A model generated the notes under the pieces. The model ran no database searches, had not been told where the DNA came from, and saw nothing but the letters and a program-made list of their open reading frames with translations. The translations under genes were made by a program, and so were the position numbers. Positions 1 to 7,577 of a stretch of DNA of 26,410 nt are shown here, piece by piece. Each line of letters starts with the position of its first letter. Position 1 is the stretch's first letter. Source of the DNA: Penium margaritaceum (Eukaryota > Streptophyta > Zygnematophyceae > Desmidiales > Peniaceae); contig SZWC01001622.1 of NCBI GenBank assembly GCA_023375785.1, forward strand, positions 88,715 through 115,124. Direction: 5' to 3'.

Positions 1-2
1 AA

Positions 3-18
3 CCCCCCCCCCCCCCCC
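3..18. repeat. Poly-C tract at window edge
   Basis: A run of 16 C followed by a short C-rich stretch begins the window. It is a homopolymer with no coding meaning and may mark a difficult spot for sequencing or assembly. Confidence 0.9.
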
Positions 19-148
19 ACCCCCTCTCGCCTGCCCTGTGTCCCATGTGTGTGATGGGGCAGCAGTGGGTCCCAGCTCTATACTCAAATGCTGGCCATTG
101 CTGGTTGCAACGACCCACAGCTATGCTGTTGGCCGTCAACTTGCCCAA

Positions 149-290
149 CACCACCAACGCCACACACCTCACCACCAACGCCACACACCTCACCACCAAC
201 GCCGCACACCTCACCACCAACGCCGCACACCTCACCACCAACGCCGCACACCTCACCACCAACGCCGCACACAACAACACCAACGCCGTT
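149..290. repeat. 21-base minisatellite, about 7 copies
   Basis: The core CAACGCC recurs at 155, 176, 197, 218, 239, 260 and 281, an exact 21-base period. The unit is close to CACCTCACCACCAACGCCRCA in content. The last copy changes to an ACAACAACACC variant. The length is a multiple of three, so frames stay open by accident. Confidence 0.95.
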
Positions 291-366
291 GCAGGGCTGT
301 GTTTAGCCACAGCCAAGTCGCGGGAGTATCACGGGCTGCCATACGCGTAGGCGCAATTTGCGGCTC

Positions 367-483
367 GCACATGCACGTGCACGTGCACATGCACATGCAC
401 ATGCACATGCACATGCACATGCACGTGCACATGCACATGCACATGCATGTGCACATGCACATGCACGTGCACATGCACGTGCC
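367..483. repeat. Hexamer array (CATGCA / CGTGCA)n
   Basis: About 19 units of a six-base alternating purine-pyrimidine repeat, mixing ATGCAC and GTGCAC. Alternating purine-pyrimidine sequence of this kind can adopt Z-DNA. The array reads as His-Met or Ala-His repeats in several frames, which I regard as artefacts. Confidence 0.95.
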
Positions 484-749
484 GCAAGCATGGCATGCTG
501 GCAACGAGGATGCCCCACGCCGGCCACGTTGGGTCACATGAATCTCTTTCGCGGTATGCAAAATGTCCAAAGAATGATTTCTCCCCAGTCGCAACATGGC
601 CCAGGTTGGCCGCGTTGGGTAAGGTCCAGGGCCTCCACATGCTCACCCTCCCACGTTGTCTGCCGTGAGTTGGTTGCTGTGGCTACGCAACTTTGTGCTA
701 GGCGGATTTGAAGTCGGAGGTCTGAAGACGATGTGTGGGATGGGCCGGT

Positions 750-780
<31 letters not shown>
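750..780. repeat. Poly-G run of 31
   Basis: Thirty-one consecutive G residues, flanked by GGGCCGGT on the left and TCGGGGATGG on the right. It would form G-quadruplex structures on the plus strand. A second run of exactly the same length lies at 23396-23426. Confidence 0.95.
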
Positions 781-781
<1 letters not shown>

Positions 782-1207
782 CGGGGATGGGCAACCTATG
801 TCTGAGAGCCTGAGTGAGGGATTATGTTGGGGTTGCGTTGGACTGAGATTGTGCAGTGTGTTGTAGGTGGCTGTTGTTGTTGGTGAGCGTTTGTATCTGA
901 CCTGTGTGGTCCTTTTTTCTGCACTTGTCTTGCATGTGTGCTCTTGCGCCATGGCAGACGGTGTCTGCTCGCTGTCGTTTTGCCGCGCGCCGCATGCCAC
1001 TGCATGTGCGTCTCATGCCACTGCACCGTTTGTGTGACGTCGAGGCTGCTGCACCGACGAGTCTGTGGCGTGGCAGGCAGGTGTGGGACCAGGCCAAGAG
1101 TGTGCTCTCTACTGCTTACTCTGCTGTGCCTCTTCTGTCCTCCACAAACGCTTCTGCACTTCTGCATGGGCTTTGCGGTTGCTGCTTGCCTCGCCTCGCC
1201 GCTGCAG

Positions 1208-3702
1208 CTCGCACGTTTTGGACGAGGCGGAGCGCTCGCTGCACGACGCGCTGTGCGTGCTGTCGCAGACCGTGGGAGACGCGCGCGTCGTGTGGGGCGG
1301 CGGCTGGCCCGAGGCCATGATGGCGGCGCGCGTGGACGACCTCGCCAAGCGCACGCCGGGCAAGAAGGCGCTCGCCGTGGAGGCGTTTGGGGCGGCACTG
1401 CGCGGCATTCCCGCCACCATCGCCGACAACGCGGGGCTCGACAGCGCAGAGCTGATCTCGCAGCTGCGCGCCGCCCACACACAGGACGACAGCACCGCCG
1501 GCATCGACGTCATCACGGGGCAGGTGGGTGCTGCCGGTGGGACGTTTTTTGTAGGATACTCACTGCAGAATGTTTCAGAAGGCACATGCTTCGCAGCTGA
1601 ATGTATCGTGCACCTGCAGGAGGACAGCACCGCTGGCGTCGCCAGCACCAGGAGGGGCAGGTGGGGTGCTGCAGGGGGCCTGCAGCTTCGAATGGCTTGA
1701 CGGTCTTTGCAGGCTACTGGGCGTCCGGGCGGAAGGCAGTGGAAGGCGATGGGATGGAGGGTGACTTAGATAGTTAATTGCAGAAGGATGTGAGGAGACT
1801 GTGGCCGAGTGCGATGGTGACGGTAGCACTTGCCGACAGTGCAGGGCAGGCAGAAGGGGTGGTTGCAGCTGAGGTTTGGATGGTGGCAGCAGCGGACATG
1901 CAGGAGGGGAGGTGGAGAATGTGGCGGGGTGGGGGAGGAGAGGGGGGTGTTTGATAGTGGAGAGCTGAGGCATGTGAACACAAGGGAGATCCCAACATGC
2001 GGCTGAGCAAGGAATCGAGTAGGTTGGGGGAGAGGGGGGGGGATCGATTGCGTGGTGGTTGGCACTATGCTCGGGAGTAATCACTGCTCCTTTTGTTCCA
2101 GTTGAGACGTTCGGTTTTGTTGTGGCTGCCATTTCAGGTGCACTCCCTCGTCTTTTGCAACAGTGGGGTGTCGTACTGTTTGACACTAAGTGTACCGTTT
2201 GACACCATGCGTACCGTTTGACACCATGTCTGGAGTTGACATTGTCCGCAGAAAGCACCTTCACTCGTCCGAGTCAGGGATTACGCACATGGGTCGAATC
2301 AATGGCAAGATGTTCGTCTGGCTTCTGTGCGCGTGTGTCAACGCGTGCACGTGTGTGTATGTCGCTTGGCTCTTTGTCATGTGGTTGGGATCACACCGTG
2401 GTGCGTGATGAGCCCTCCGCCGTTGACCTTGCATTCCTGCAGGTGCTTTGGATCACTACTCGTCCTTTTTGTAGTGTCCAAACGCCTCCGCACATGCCCA
2501 CACCTCACCTACACTTGCAGGGGCACAGGTCCCTGTGGTTGCCTGCTTTATCCCCCGGCATGCTCGTGTGTGGAGGGTCCTCCTGCCTGCTTTCACAATG
2601 TGTGTGTGAAAGCAGGCAGGGCGGCGCTAAACAACAGGATCCTCCCTTGTGCATGCATTGGTGGGCACATGCTTGCTTCTACGCACGTGCACTCGCTCAC
2701 GTGCGTTCACAAGCAAACATGCATGCACATGCACATGCACACACGCACGTGTGCGCGTGCGCGTGCGTGTGTGTGTGCGTGGGCGTGCGCCTGTGTCAGG
2801 TGGACGACATGAAGAAGCCGCACACCTTGAAGGTGGTGAAGGTGATGCATGTTGAATGTGATGATGATCGTGGGCCTCTCTTCGACGCTTGGCAAAGGTC
2901 ATGGGCTTCTCTTGGACCCAGGCACTTCATCATCCTCGTGCTCATGCTTGTGCCCGTGCTTGTGCTCATGCTTGTGCTTGTGCTTGTGCTCGTGCTCATG
3001 CTCGTGCTCATGCTTGTGCTTGTGCTTGTGCTCGTGCTCGTGCTCGTGCTTGTGCTCGTGCTCGTGCTCGTGCTTGTGCTTGTGCTTGTGCTTGTGCTTG
3101 TGCTCGTGCTCATGCTCGTGCTCGTGCTCGTGCTCGTGCTTGTGCTTGTGCTTGTGCTTGTGCTTGTGCTTTTGCTTGTGCTTGTGCTTGTGGTTGTGGT
3201 TGTGGTTGTGCTTGTGCACGTGCTTGTGCTTGTGCTTGTGCTTGTGCTTGTGCTTTTGCTTGTGCTTGTGCTTGTGGTTGTGGTTGTGGTTGTGCTTGTG
3301 CACGTGCTTGTGCTTGTGCTTGTGCTTGTGCTTGTGCTTTTGCTTGTGCTTGTGCTTGTGGTTGTGGTTGTGGTTGTGCTTGTGCACGTGCTTGTGCTTG
3401 TGCTTGTGCTTGTGCTTGTGCTTTTGCTTGTGCTTGTGCTTGTGGTTGTGGTTGTGGTTGTGCTTGTGCACGTGCTTGTGCTTGTGCTTGTGCTTGTGCT
3501 TGTGTTTGTGCTTGTGCGTGTGCTTGTGCGTGTGCATGTGCGTGGGTGGTGGCAGGTGGGAGACATGGAGAAGCTCGGCATCTACGAGGCGTTCAAGGTG
3601 AAGCAGGCGGTGCTGCTGTCAGCAACGGAGGCTGCGGAGATGATCCTACGCGTTGATGACATCATCACGTGCGCCCCCAGACGCAGGGAAGAGAGGATGT
3701 GA
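1208..3702 (+). CDS. CCT2: T-complex protein 1 subunit beta (CCT2), last two coding exons
   Basis: The product is one of eight subunits of the cytosolic TRiC/CCT chaperonin, which folds actin, tubulin and other proteins with ATP. Coding parts are 1208-1523 (105 codons plus one base of a split codon) and 3556-3702 (48 codons plus TGA); 1524-3555 is a phase-0 intron with GT and AG ends. The first exon carries [32 protein letters not shown] and [13 protein letters not shown], all characteristic of the beta subunit's equatorial domain; IADNAG is a chaperonin hallmark. The terminal exon starts [17 protein letters not shown], includes [16 protein letters not shown] and ends in APRRREERM, matching the plant/green-alga C-terminus rather than the animal one. 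About 370 N-terminal residues, with most of the ATP site, lie upstream of the window. The exon start at 1208 is set by CTGCAG and the conserved SHVLDE reading. There are no in-frame stops or lost key residues, so it looks functional. Confidence 0.93.
1591..1677 (+). pseudogene. Degenerate copy of the CCT2 exon 3' end and its donor site
   Basis: The segment repeats 1458-1541 about 137 bases downstream. TCGCAGCTG, the GACAGCACCGC core and GGGGCAGGTGGG(G)TGCTGC are shared, so the copy spans the exon end, the 5' splice site and the first intron bases. It would read QEDSTAG where the real exon reads QDDSTAG. The splice position in the copy (after CAG at 1658-1660) is out of phase with the real one, so its use would break the frame. 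Identity is roughly three quarters by eye. Confidence 0.75.
2173..2229. repeat. 19-base tandem triplication
   Basis: Three copies of a unit like GTACCGTTTGACACCATGC begin at 2173, 2192 and 2211. The first copy is the most diverged. It lies within the CCT2 intron. Confidence 0.9.
2582..2620. repeat. Perfect 16-base inverted repeat (hairpin) in the intron
   Basis: The left arm CCTGCCTGCTTTCACA at 2582-2597 is exactly complementary to 2605-2620, with a seven-base loop (2598-2604). The intron RNA would form a strong stem here. No flanking target duplication is visible, so I do not call it a transposon end. Confidence 0.9.
2785..2844 (+). pseudogene. Degenerate copy of the CCT2 terminal exon start and its acceptor
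   Basis: From 2800 the sequence GTGGACGACATGAAGAAG parallels the real terminal exon GTGGGAGACATGGAGAAG at 3556, followed by a shared ending AAGGTG. It would read VDDMKKP...KVVKV where the real exon reads VGDMEKL...AFKVK. The preceding GTGCGTGGGCGTG...CAG also resembles the real acceptor context. The copy is in phase 0 and in the same frame as the real exon 756 bases (252 codons) downstream, with no stop between them. Confidence 0.75.
2937..3545. repeat. GTGCTT/GTGCTC hexamer array with 84-base higher-order repeat
   Basis: About 100 units of a six-base repeat (GTGCTT, GTGCTC, GTGCTG and variants). From 3169 an 84-base block of 14 hexamers recurs four times: its CTTTTGC marker is at 3169, 3253, 3337 and 3421, and its CTTGTGCACG marker at 3211, 3295, 3379 and 3463. 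Each block has a triple GTGGTT segment and one GTGCACGTGC palindrome. The array ends some 10 bases before the 3' splice site at 3555. Confidence 0.97.
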
Positions 3703-4154
3703 GGGGCAGAGGCTCCAAATACTTGGTAGCAGAGGAGCGTTGGAGGCACCGCCACGTACTTTGAAGACAGTTACAGTGTGCATCGTGTGAAGCCCAAGAA
3801 CAAATTTCAAAACAGGATGGTTTTTTGTTCAATAATTCGACGCAGAGAAGTGGAGGAGATTGGAACCAAGTCTGGTTCTTGCCGTTGGGTTAGTTCTACA
3901 TCAGCGTCGTTGCTGATTTGGCCCTTTTCTTTCTCATCACATTCATGCGCTCCCTTGTTCAGGGTCTGCGATAGCGCATTGTGGTTGCAACCTTTGGAAC
4001 CGAGAGCTCTCTTGAAACTCAAAAGCATTCATTGTTCATCTGCAAGTCATCCAACATGGCGAAACGTTCGGAAAGGGGAGGTTGCAGTGCGACAAGAGAG
4101 AATACCCTCCCCGTCATATGCTTACACTGTACCACTCTACCCCTACTGTGAAGG
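3703..4154. other. CCT2 3' flank / presumed 3' UTR
   Basis: This stretch lies between the CCT2 stop and the end of the copia element. I see no protein match on either strand. It presumably holds the CCT2 3' UTR, but I could not fix a polyadenylation signal. If the copia 3' LTR was once full length, part of this stretch may be its remains, though I could not align it to the other LTR. Confidence 0.5.
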
Positions 4155-4199
4155 AGCAGTAAGCTGTACAAATGGACACCAACAACTTACATCACAACA
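4155..4199 (-). repeat. 3' LTR start of element 1 (only the terminus recognisable)
   Basis: On the minus strand this begins TGTTGTGATG directly after the polypurine tract. About 45 bases align with 11863-11907, sharing CAGTAAGCTGTA and ACATCACAACA on the plus strand. Beyond this the two LTRs do not align by eye. Confidence 0.6.
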
Positions 4200-4212
4200 C
4201 TCCCCCATGACC
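4200..4212 (-). promoter_or_regulatory. Polypurine tract of element 1
   Basis: On the minus strand GGTCATGGGGGAG lies immediately before the TGTTG of the LTR. This purine-rich run primes plus-strand DNA synthesis in LTR elements. Element 2 has a very similar tract at the same place (12723-12732). Confidence 0.75.
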
Positions 4213-4282
4213 CGATGGTACGCATGTCCATACACGTGCACAACTGACACATGTGCACAACAAGATGCTCAACATTCCATGC

Positions 4283-6670
4283 TCACACACCCCACTCTGA
4301 GCCACTCTCTGGCAAGGGGCGTAGCTCGACAGAACGAATGGCCACCATGAACTTTTCGCACGCAAGTGCTTTGGTCACGAAGTCAGCCCGCTGCATGTCC
4401 GTGCCGACCCAGATGACAGAGATCACCTTTCGCTCCACAAGATCACGCACAAAGTGATACTCAAGAGCAATGAGCTTCGTGCGTGCATGAAACACACTAG
4501 AGTTCTCTGCAATGGCAAGAGCACTCTGGTTGCCACAGCGCAAAACGATGCAAGGCACAGACTGACGCAACTAACGAAATAGACGCTACAGCCACACCGC
4601 CTCAGCAGCCCCATCCCCCAGAGCAACATACTCAGCCTCTGATGAGCTACGTGCGATACAGCCCTGCTTGCCACTACGCCACAACACAGCGGTGCCACCA
4701 AGCAGGAACACGTAGCTTGTCCGATTGCGCCCATCAGGACTCCACGCCCAGTCATTGTCTGTGTAGCCGTCGACTACCACCGAATACTGCTGTCGAAAGC
4801 AGAGTCCGAGGTACGGTGTGGACACCATGTACCGCACCACTCACACACCCGCATGAAGAGCTCTCGCCCGAGGACATTGTGAGAACCGTGCAAGGAGGTT
4901 GACGACAATGACAATGTCGGGTCGTTTGGTAGTGGCCAAGTACATCAAAGAGCCAATCAGGCGAAAGTACAGGGTCACGTCCACTGTCTCCCCCAGGTCT
5001 GCGGGATCATCCACCTTGAGAGCATCCTGCCTGTCAGGTGTGATGGGGGTGGAGGCTGTAGGAACTGCGCCCAAGAGATCAGCAAACCACTACCCCACAA
5101 CGTGGGCGTAACGTACCTGATGCAACAAGAGTGTCCGTCGCTGACGATCACGCACGATCTCCATCCCGAGGAACACAGCTGCAGGACCAAGGTCCTTCAT
5201 CCTGTAAGCAGCCTGGAGAACTGCCTTGGCCTCCTTCACGGCCTCCATAAAAGGAGACGCAATCAGGAGGTCGTCCACGTAGACCAGGATGGCGTTGAAG
5301 CTCTCAGCTCTCCGTCTGAGAAAGAGAGACGGGTCAACATCACTCTGTACTTAACTGACACATGTTAGTGTGCCGGTGATCTCCAAGTTCCAGCACCTGG
5401 GTGACTGTTTCAGGCCGTACAAGGCCTTGCGCAAGCGCCAGACCTTGTCACCGACCTCGAATCCAGGTGGCTGGACCATGTAGATCTCCTCCTCTAAGGT
5501 GCCATGTAGGAACGCGTTGTTCACGTCCATCTGGTGCAGCTCCCAGTTGTGGTGAGCAACAACCCCGAACAGAGCGCAAGCGGTGGTCATGCGGCCAACA
5601 GATGCAAAGGTGTCAGTGAAATCTACTCCCTCAACCTGCGAGAACCCCTTGGCCGTCAAGCGAGCCTTGTAGCGATCCAATGTGCCATCAGGCTTCACCT
5701 TCTAGCGAAAGACCCACTTAGCCTGTATAGTTTTCCGCCTAGGCGGGAGGTGGACAAGCTCATAGACACCATGCTCACGGATGGCTCTCAGCTCATCCTC
5801 ACAAGCAGCATGCCACAAGTCTGCATCGTGAGCTGAGAGTGCCTCCTTCAACGTGCCTGAATCAGGCGTCGTCGAGGGAGTGCTCCGGGTGGCTAAGACA
5901 CATGCCTCCGGACTCGGTCTGACCACGACAAGGTCGGTTGCGACATCGCAAGCGACCAAGAACTCTCGGGAGGCCAACTCGTGGTCGACGGGACATGTTG
6001 GATGCACCTCCGTGTAGTCGGCCTGGACACTCAAGCCAAGGGCCTTCGTGCCAGGCTCGCCAATCTGAACACTACGAGTCGGGCGCCTGGGCGCAGAGTC
6101 AGCAGTGCGCTGAGCCCTACGGGCCAATGGTTGAAGACGACTACCGGGCTCGCAGGAGTAGCCTGATGCTGAGGCGCTCACCTTCGGCTGCATGGAAGGC
6201 TGCTGAGCCAGAGCTGTAGGGGACATGGGTGCATGCACGGGAGTGGGTGTGTCAGAGGGGACTGACACTGGCACGACATCAGGTGTGCCAGAGGGTACTG
6301 ACGCTCGTACGGGATCAGGTGTGGCAGAGGGGACCGACACTGGCACGGGATCGGGTGTGCCAGAGGGGTCTGACACCGGCACGGGATCAGGTGTGCCTGA
6401 AGGGTCTGACACCGGCACGGGATCAGGTGTGTCAGAAGAGACCGACACTGGCACAGGATCAGGTGTGCTAGAGGGGTCTGACACCAACACGGGATCAGGT
6501 GTGCCATAGGGGACTGATGAGGCTACTAGACCCACAGCCACGATGGCCGGATCGTCAGCAGCCGGAGACCGCACCACAGGTGAGGAGGCCCGGACGGACC
6601 CATCCGCAGGACTAGACTCCCCCATCAGCAGTCCGCTGAGACCTAGAGGCCAATGGTCGAAGACGACCAC
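4283..6670 (-). pseudogene. copia pol: linker copy, reverse transcriptase and RNase H
   Basis: One reading frame runs from 6670 to the terminal TGA at 4283-4285. First comes a Pro/Val/Ser-rich linker with 12-residue repeats, then the start of reverse transcriptase (HAACEDELRAI, KWVFR, DRYKARLTAKGFSQ). Next are MDVNNAFLHG and KVWRLRKALYGLKQSPRCW, the catalytic YVDDLL (near 5265), LGMEI, then GSLMYLA and RPDI. RNase H shows DGYTDNDW, SSSEAEYVAL and FHARTKLIALEYHFVRD. The frame is interrupted by TAG at 5702, 5090, 4586 and 4571, TAA at 5351 and TGA at 4841 (lowest codon coordinates). The RNase H motif CDNQSA reads CGNQSA, so a catalytic Asp is lost, while YVDD is intact. No frameshift is needed inside this part: spacing from PRCW to YVDD fits the family. 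Confidence 0.92.
6225..6505 (-). repeat. 36-base repeats encoding PDPVPVS-P-S-T
   Basis: About eight copies of a 36-base unit containing GATCAGGTGTGCCAGAGG and TCTGACACCGGCACGG. On the minus strand each encodes a 12-residue unit close to PDPVPVSDPSGT. It is a low-complexity, probably unstructured linker between integrase and reverse transcriptase. Confidence 0.93.
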
Positions 6671-7577
6671 TGGGCTCGCGAAAGTAGCCCGATGCGGCGC
6701 TCACCTCAGGCTGCGGGGAAGGCTACTGAGCCAGAGCTATAGGGGACATGGGTGCATGCACGGGAGGGGGTGTGACAGAGGGGGCTGACACTGGCACGAC
6801 ATCAGGTGTGCCAGAGGGGACTGACGCGTGTACGGGATCAGGTGTGGCAGAGGGGACTGACACTTGTACGAGATCGGGTGTGCCAGAGGGGGCTGACACC
6901 GGCACGGGATCAGGTTTGACAGAGGGGGCCGACACTAGCACGAGATCGGGTACGCCAGAGGGGTCTGACACCGGCACGGGATGAGGTGGGCCAGAGGGAA
7001 CTGATGAGGCTACTAGACCCTTAGCCACGATGGCCGGATCGTCAGCAGCCAGAGACCGGACCACAGGTGAGGAGGCCCGGACGGACCCATCCCTAGGACT
7101 AGAATCCCCCATCCGCCGGGAGGCCAAACAAGTAGGAATGTGGTCGGCGACCAGCGACAGAATGCTGGACACGTTGCGGTAGGTGGGGGCCTCAAAGAAG
7201 AGAGCATCTCGAGAGTCGACAATGCGATGGCGAGCAGGGTCCCAAAAGCGCCAGGCCTTTGACCGCGGGGAGATGCCGAGGAAGGTACACATGTGTCCCC
7301 GAGGTGAGACCTTGGACCCGTGCTGATCCTCGGTGTACCAGACACAGGCGAGGGACCCCCAAACGTGGGCGAGACGAAGATCAGCACGATGGCCGAACCA
7401 CAACTCGTACGGTGTGACACGGTCTGGAAGTGGACCATGCGATAAGCGGTTCAAAACCCACGTCATGTAGGAGAAGCCCTCAAAGGCAAAGGACTCCGGT
7501 AGACTGCACTCAGACCGCATAGCGCGAACTGCATCCTCCATGGTGCGGTTCCAACGCTCAGACAAACCATTCTGCTA
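6627..7577 (-). pseudogene. copia integrase C-terminal half and first linker copy
   Basis: This continues the gag-integrase frame after the TAG at 7575-7577. It begins QNG, then SERWNRTMEDAVR, the region with the third catalytic residue (Glu) of the integrase DDE core. SYMTWVLNRL, TPYELWFGH and FLGISPRSKAWRFWDP follow, all typical of the copia integrase C-terminus. After about residue 140 it becomes a Pro/Ser/Val repeat linker. A TAG at 6723-6725 interrupts the linker where the neighbouring duplicate has CAG. The downstream reverse transcriptase is in another frame; the change falls at the duplication junction. Confidence 0.88.
6760..6990 (-). repeat. 36-base repeats, second array
   Basis: About six to seven copies of the same 36-base unit, in the upper copy of the tandem duplication and one unit shorter than the lower copy. 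On the minus strand it encodes variants such as PDLVLVSAPSVK. Confidence 0.9.

Larger units (their letters stand above)
1..1207. other. Repeat-rich non-coding stretch, probably CCT2 intron
   Basis: I see no exon resembling the preceding part of CCT2 in this stretch. It contains a 21-base minisatellite, a hexamer array and a 31-base G run. The last 60 bases before 1208 are rich in C and T and end in CTGCAG, a good 3' splice site. The simplest reading is that all or most of this stretch is the intron upstream of the penultimate CCT2 exon and that the earlier exons lie outside the window. The open frames through the repeats arise because the repeat units contain no stop codon. Confidence 0.6.
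1524..3555 (+). other. CCT2 intron with nested exon-end copies
   Basis: A phase-0 intron of 2,032 bases. It begins GTGGGTGCTG after CAG and ends GGTGGCAG before GTGGGAG. It contains a degenerate copy of the upstream exon end (1591-1677), a 19-base triplication (2173-2229), a perfect hairpin (2582-2620), a degenerate copy of the downstream exon start (2785-2844) and a hexamer array (2937-3545). About 800 bases of G-rich and C/T-rich sequence between 1680 and 2580 show nothing I recognise. Confidence 0.85.
6099..7112 (-). repeat. Tandem duplication in the copia integrase-RT linker
   Basis: Two copies, about 6099-6626 and 6627-7112, share long matches such as the segments beginning at 6122 and 6648, at 6231 and 6754, and at 6554 and 7041. 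The offset falls from 526 to 523 to 487 along the repeat because of a three-base deletion and one fewer 36-base unit. The offset is not a multiple of three, which explains the frame change between integrase and reverse transcriptase. Confidence 0.92.

Noticed and set aside
149..290. CRISPR-like array
   Set aside because: Directly adjoining 21-base units without unique spacers, in a eukaryotic setting.
38..711. Frames with His-Met, Thr-Pro or Cys-Met repeats
   Set aside because: Products of the 21-base and hexamer repeats, with no protein family support.
1109..1648. Minus-strand frames opposite the CCT2 exon
   Set aside because: Shadow frames of a GC-rich coding exon; the plus strand matches a known family exactly.
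2796..3601. Long ORFs in all frames over the hexamer array (Ser-Thr, Leu-Cys, His-Lys, Ala-Cys repeats)
   Set aside because: The repeat unit has no stop in any frame, so these are automatic.
2218..3702. A 494-codon ORF as a separate gene
   Set aside because: Most of it is intron and hexamer array; only its last 48 codons are the CCT2 terminal exon.
3703..4199. Full 3' LTR of element 1 covering 3703-4199
   Set aside because: Only the last 45 bases align with the other LTR; one weak match near 3712 is too short to support more.
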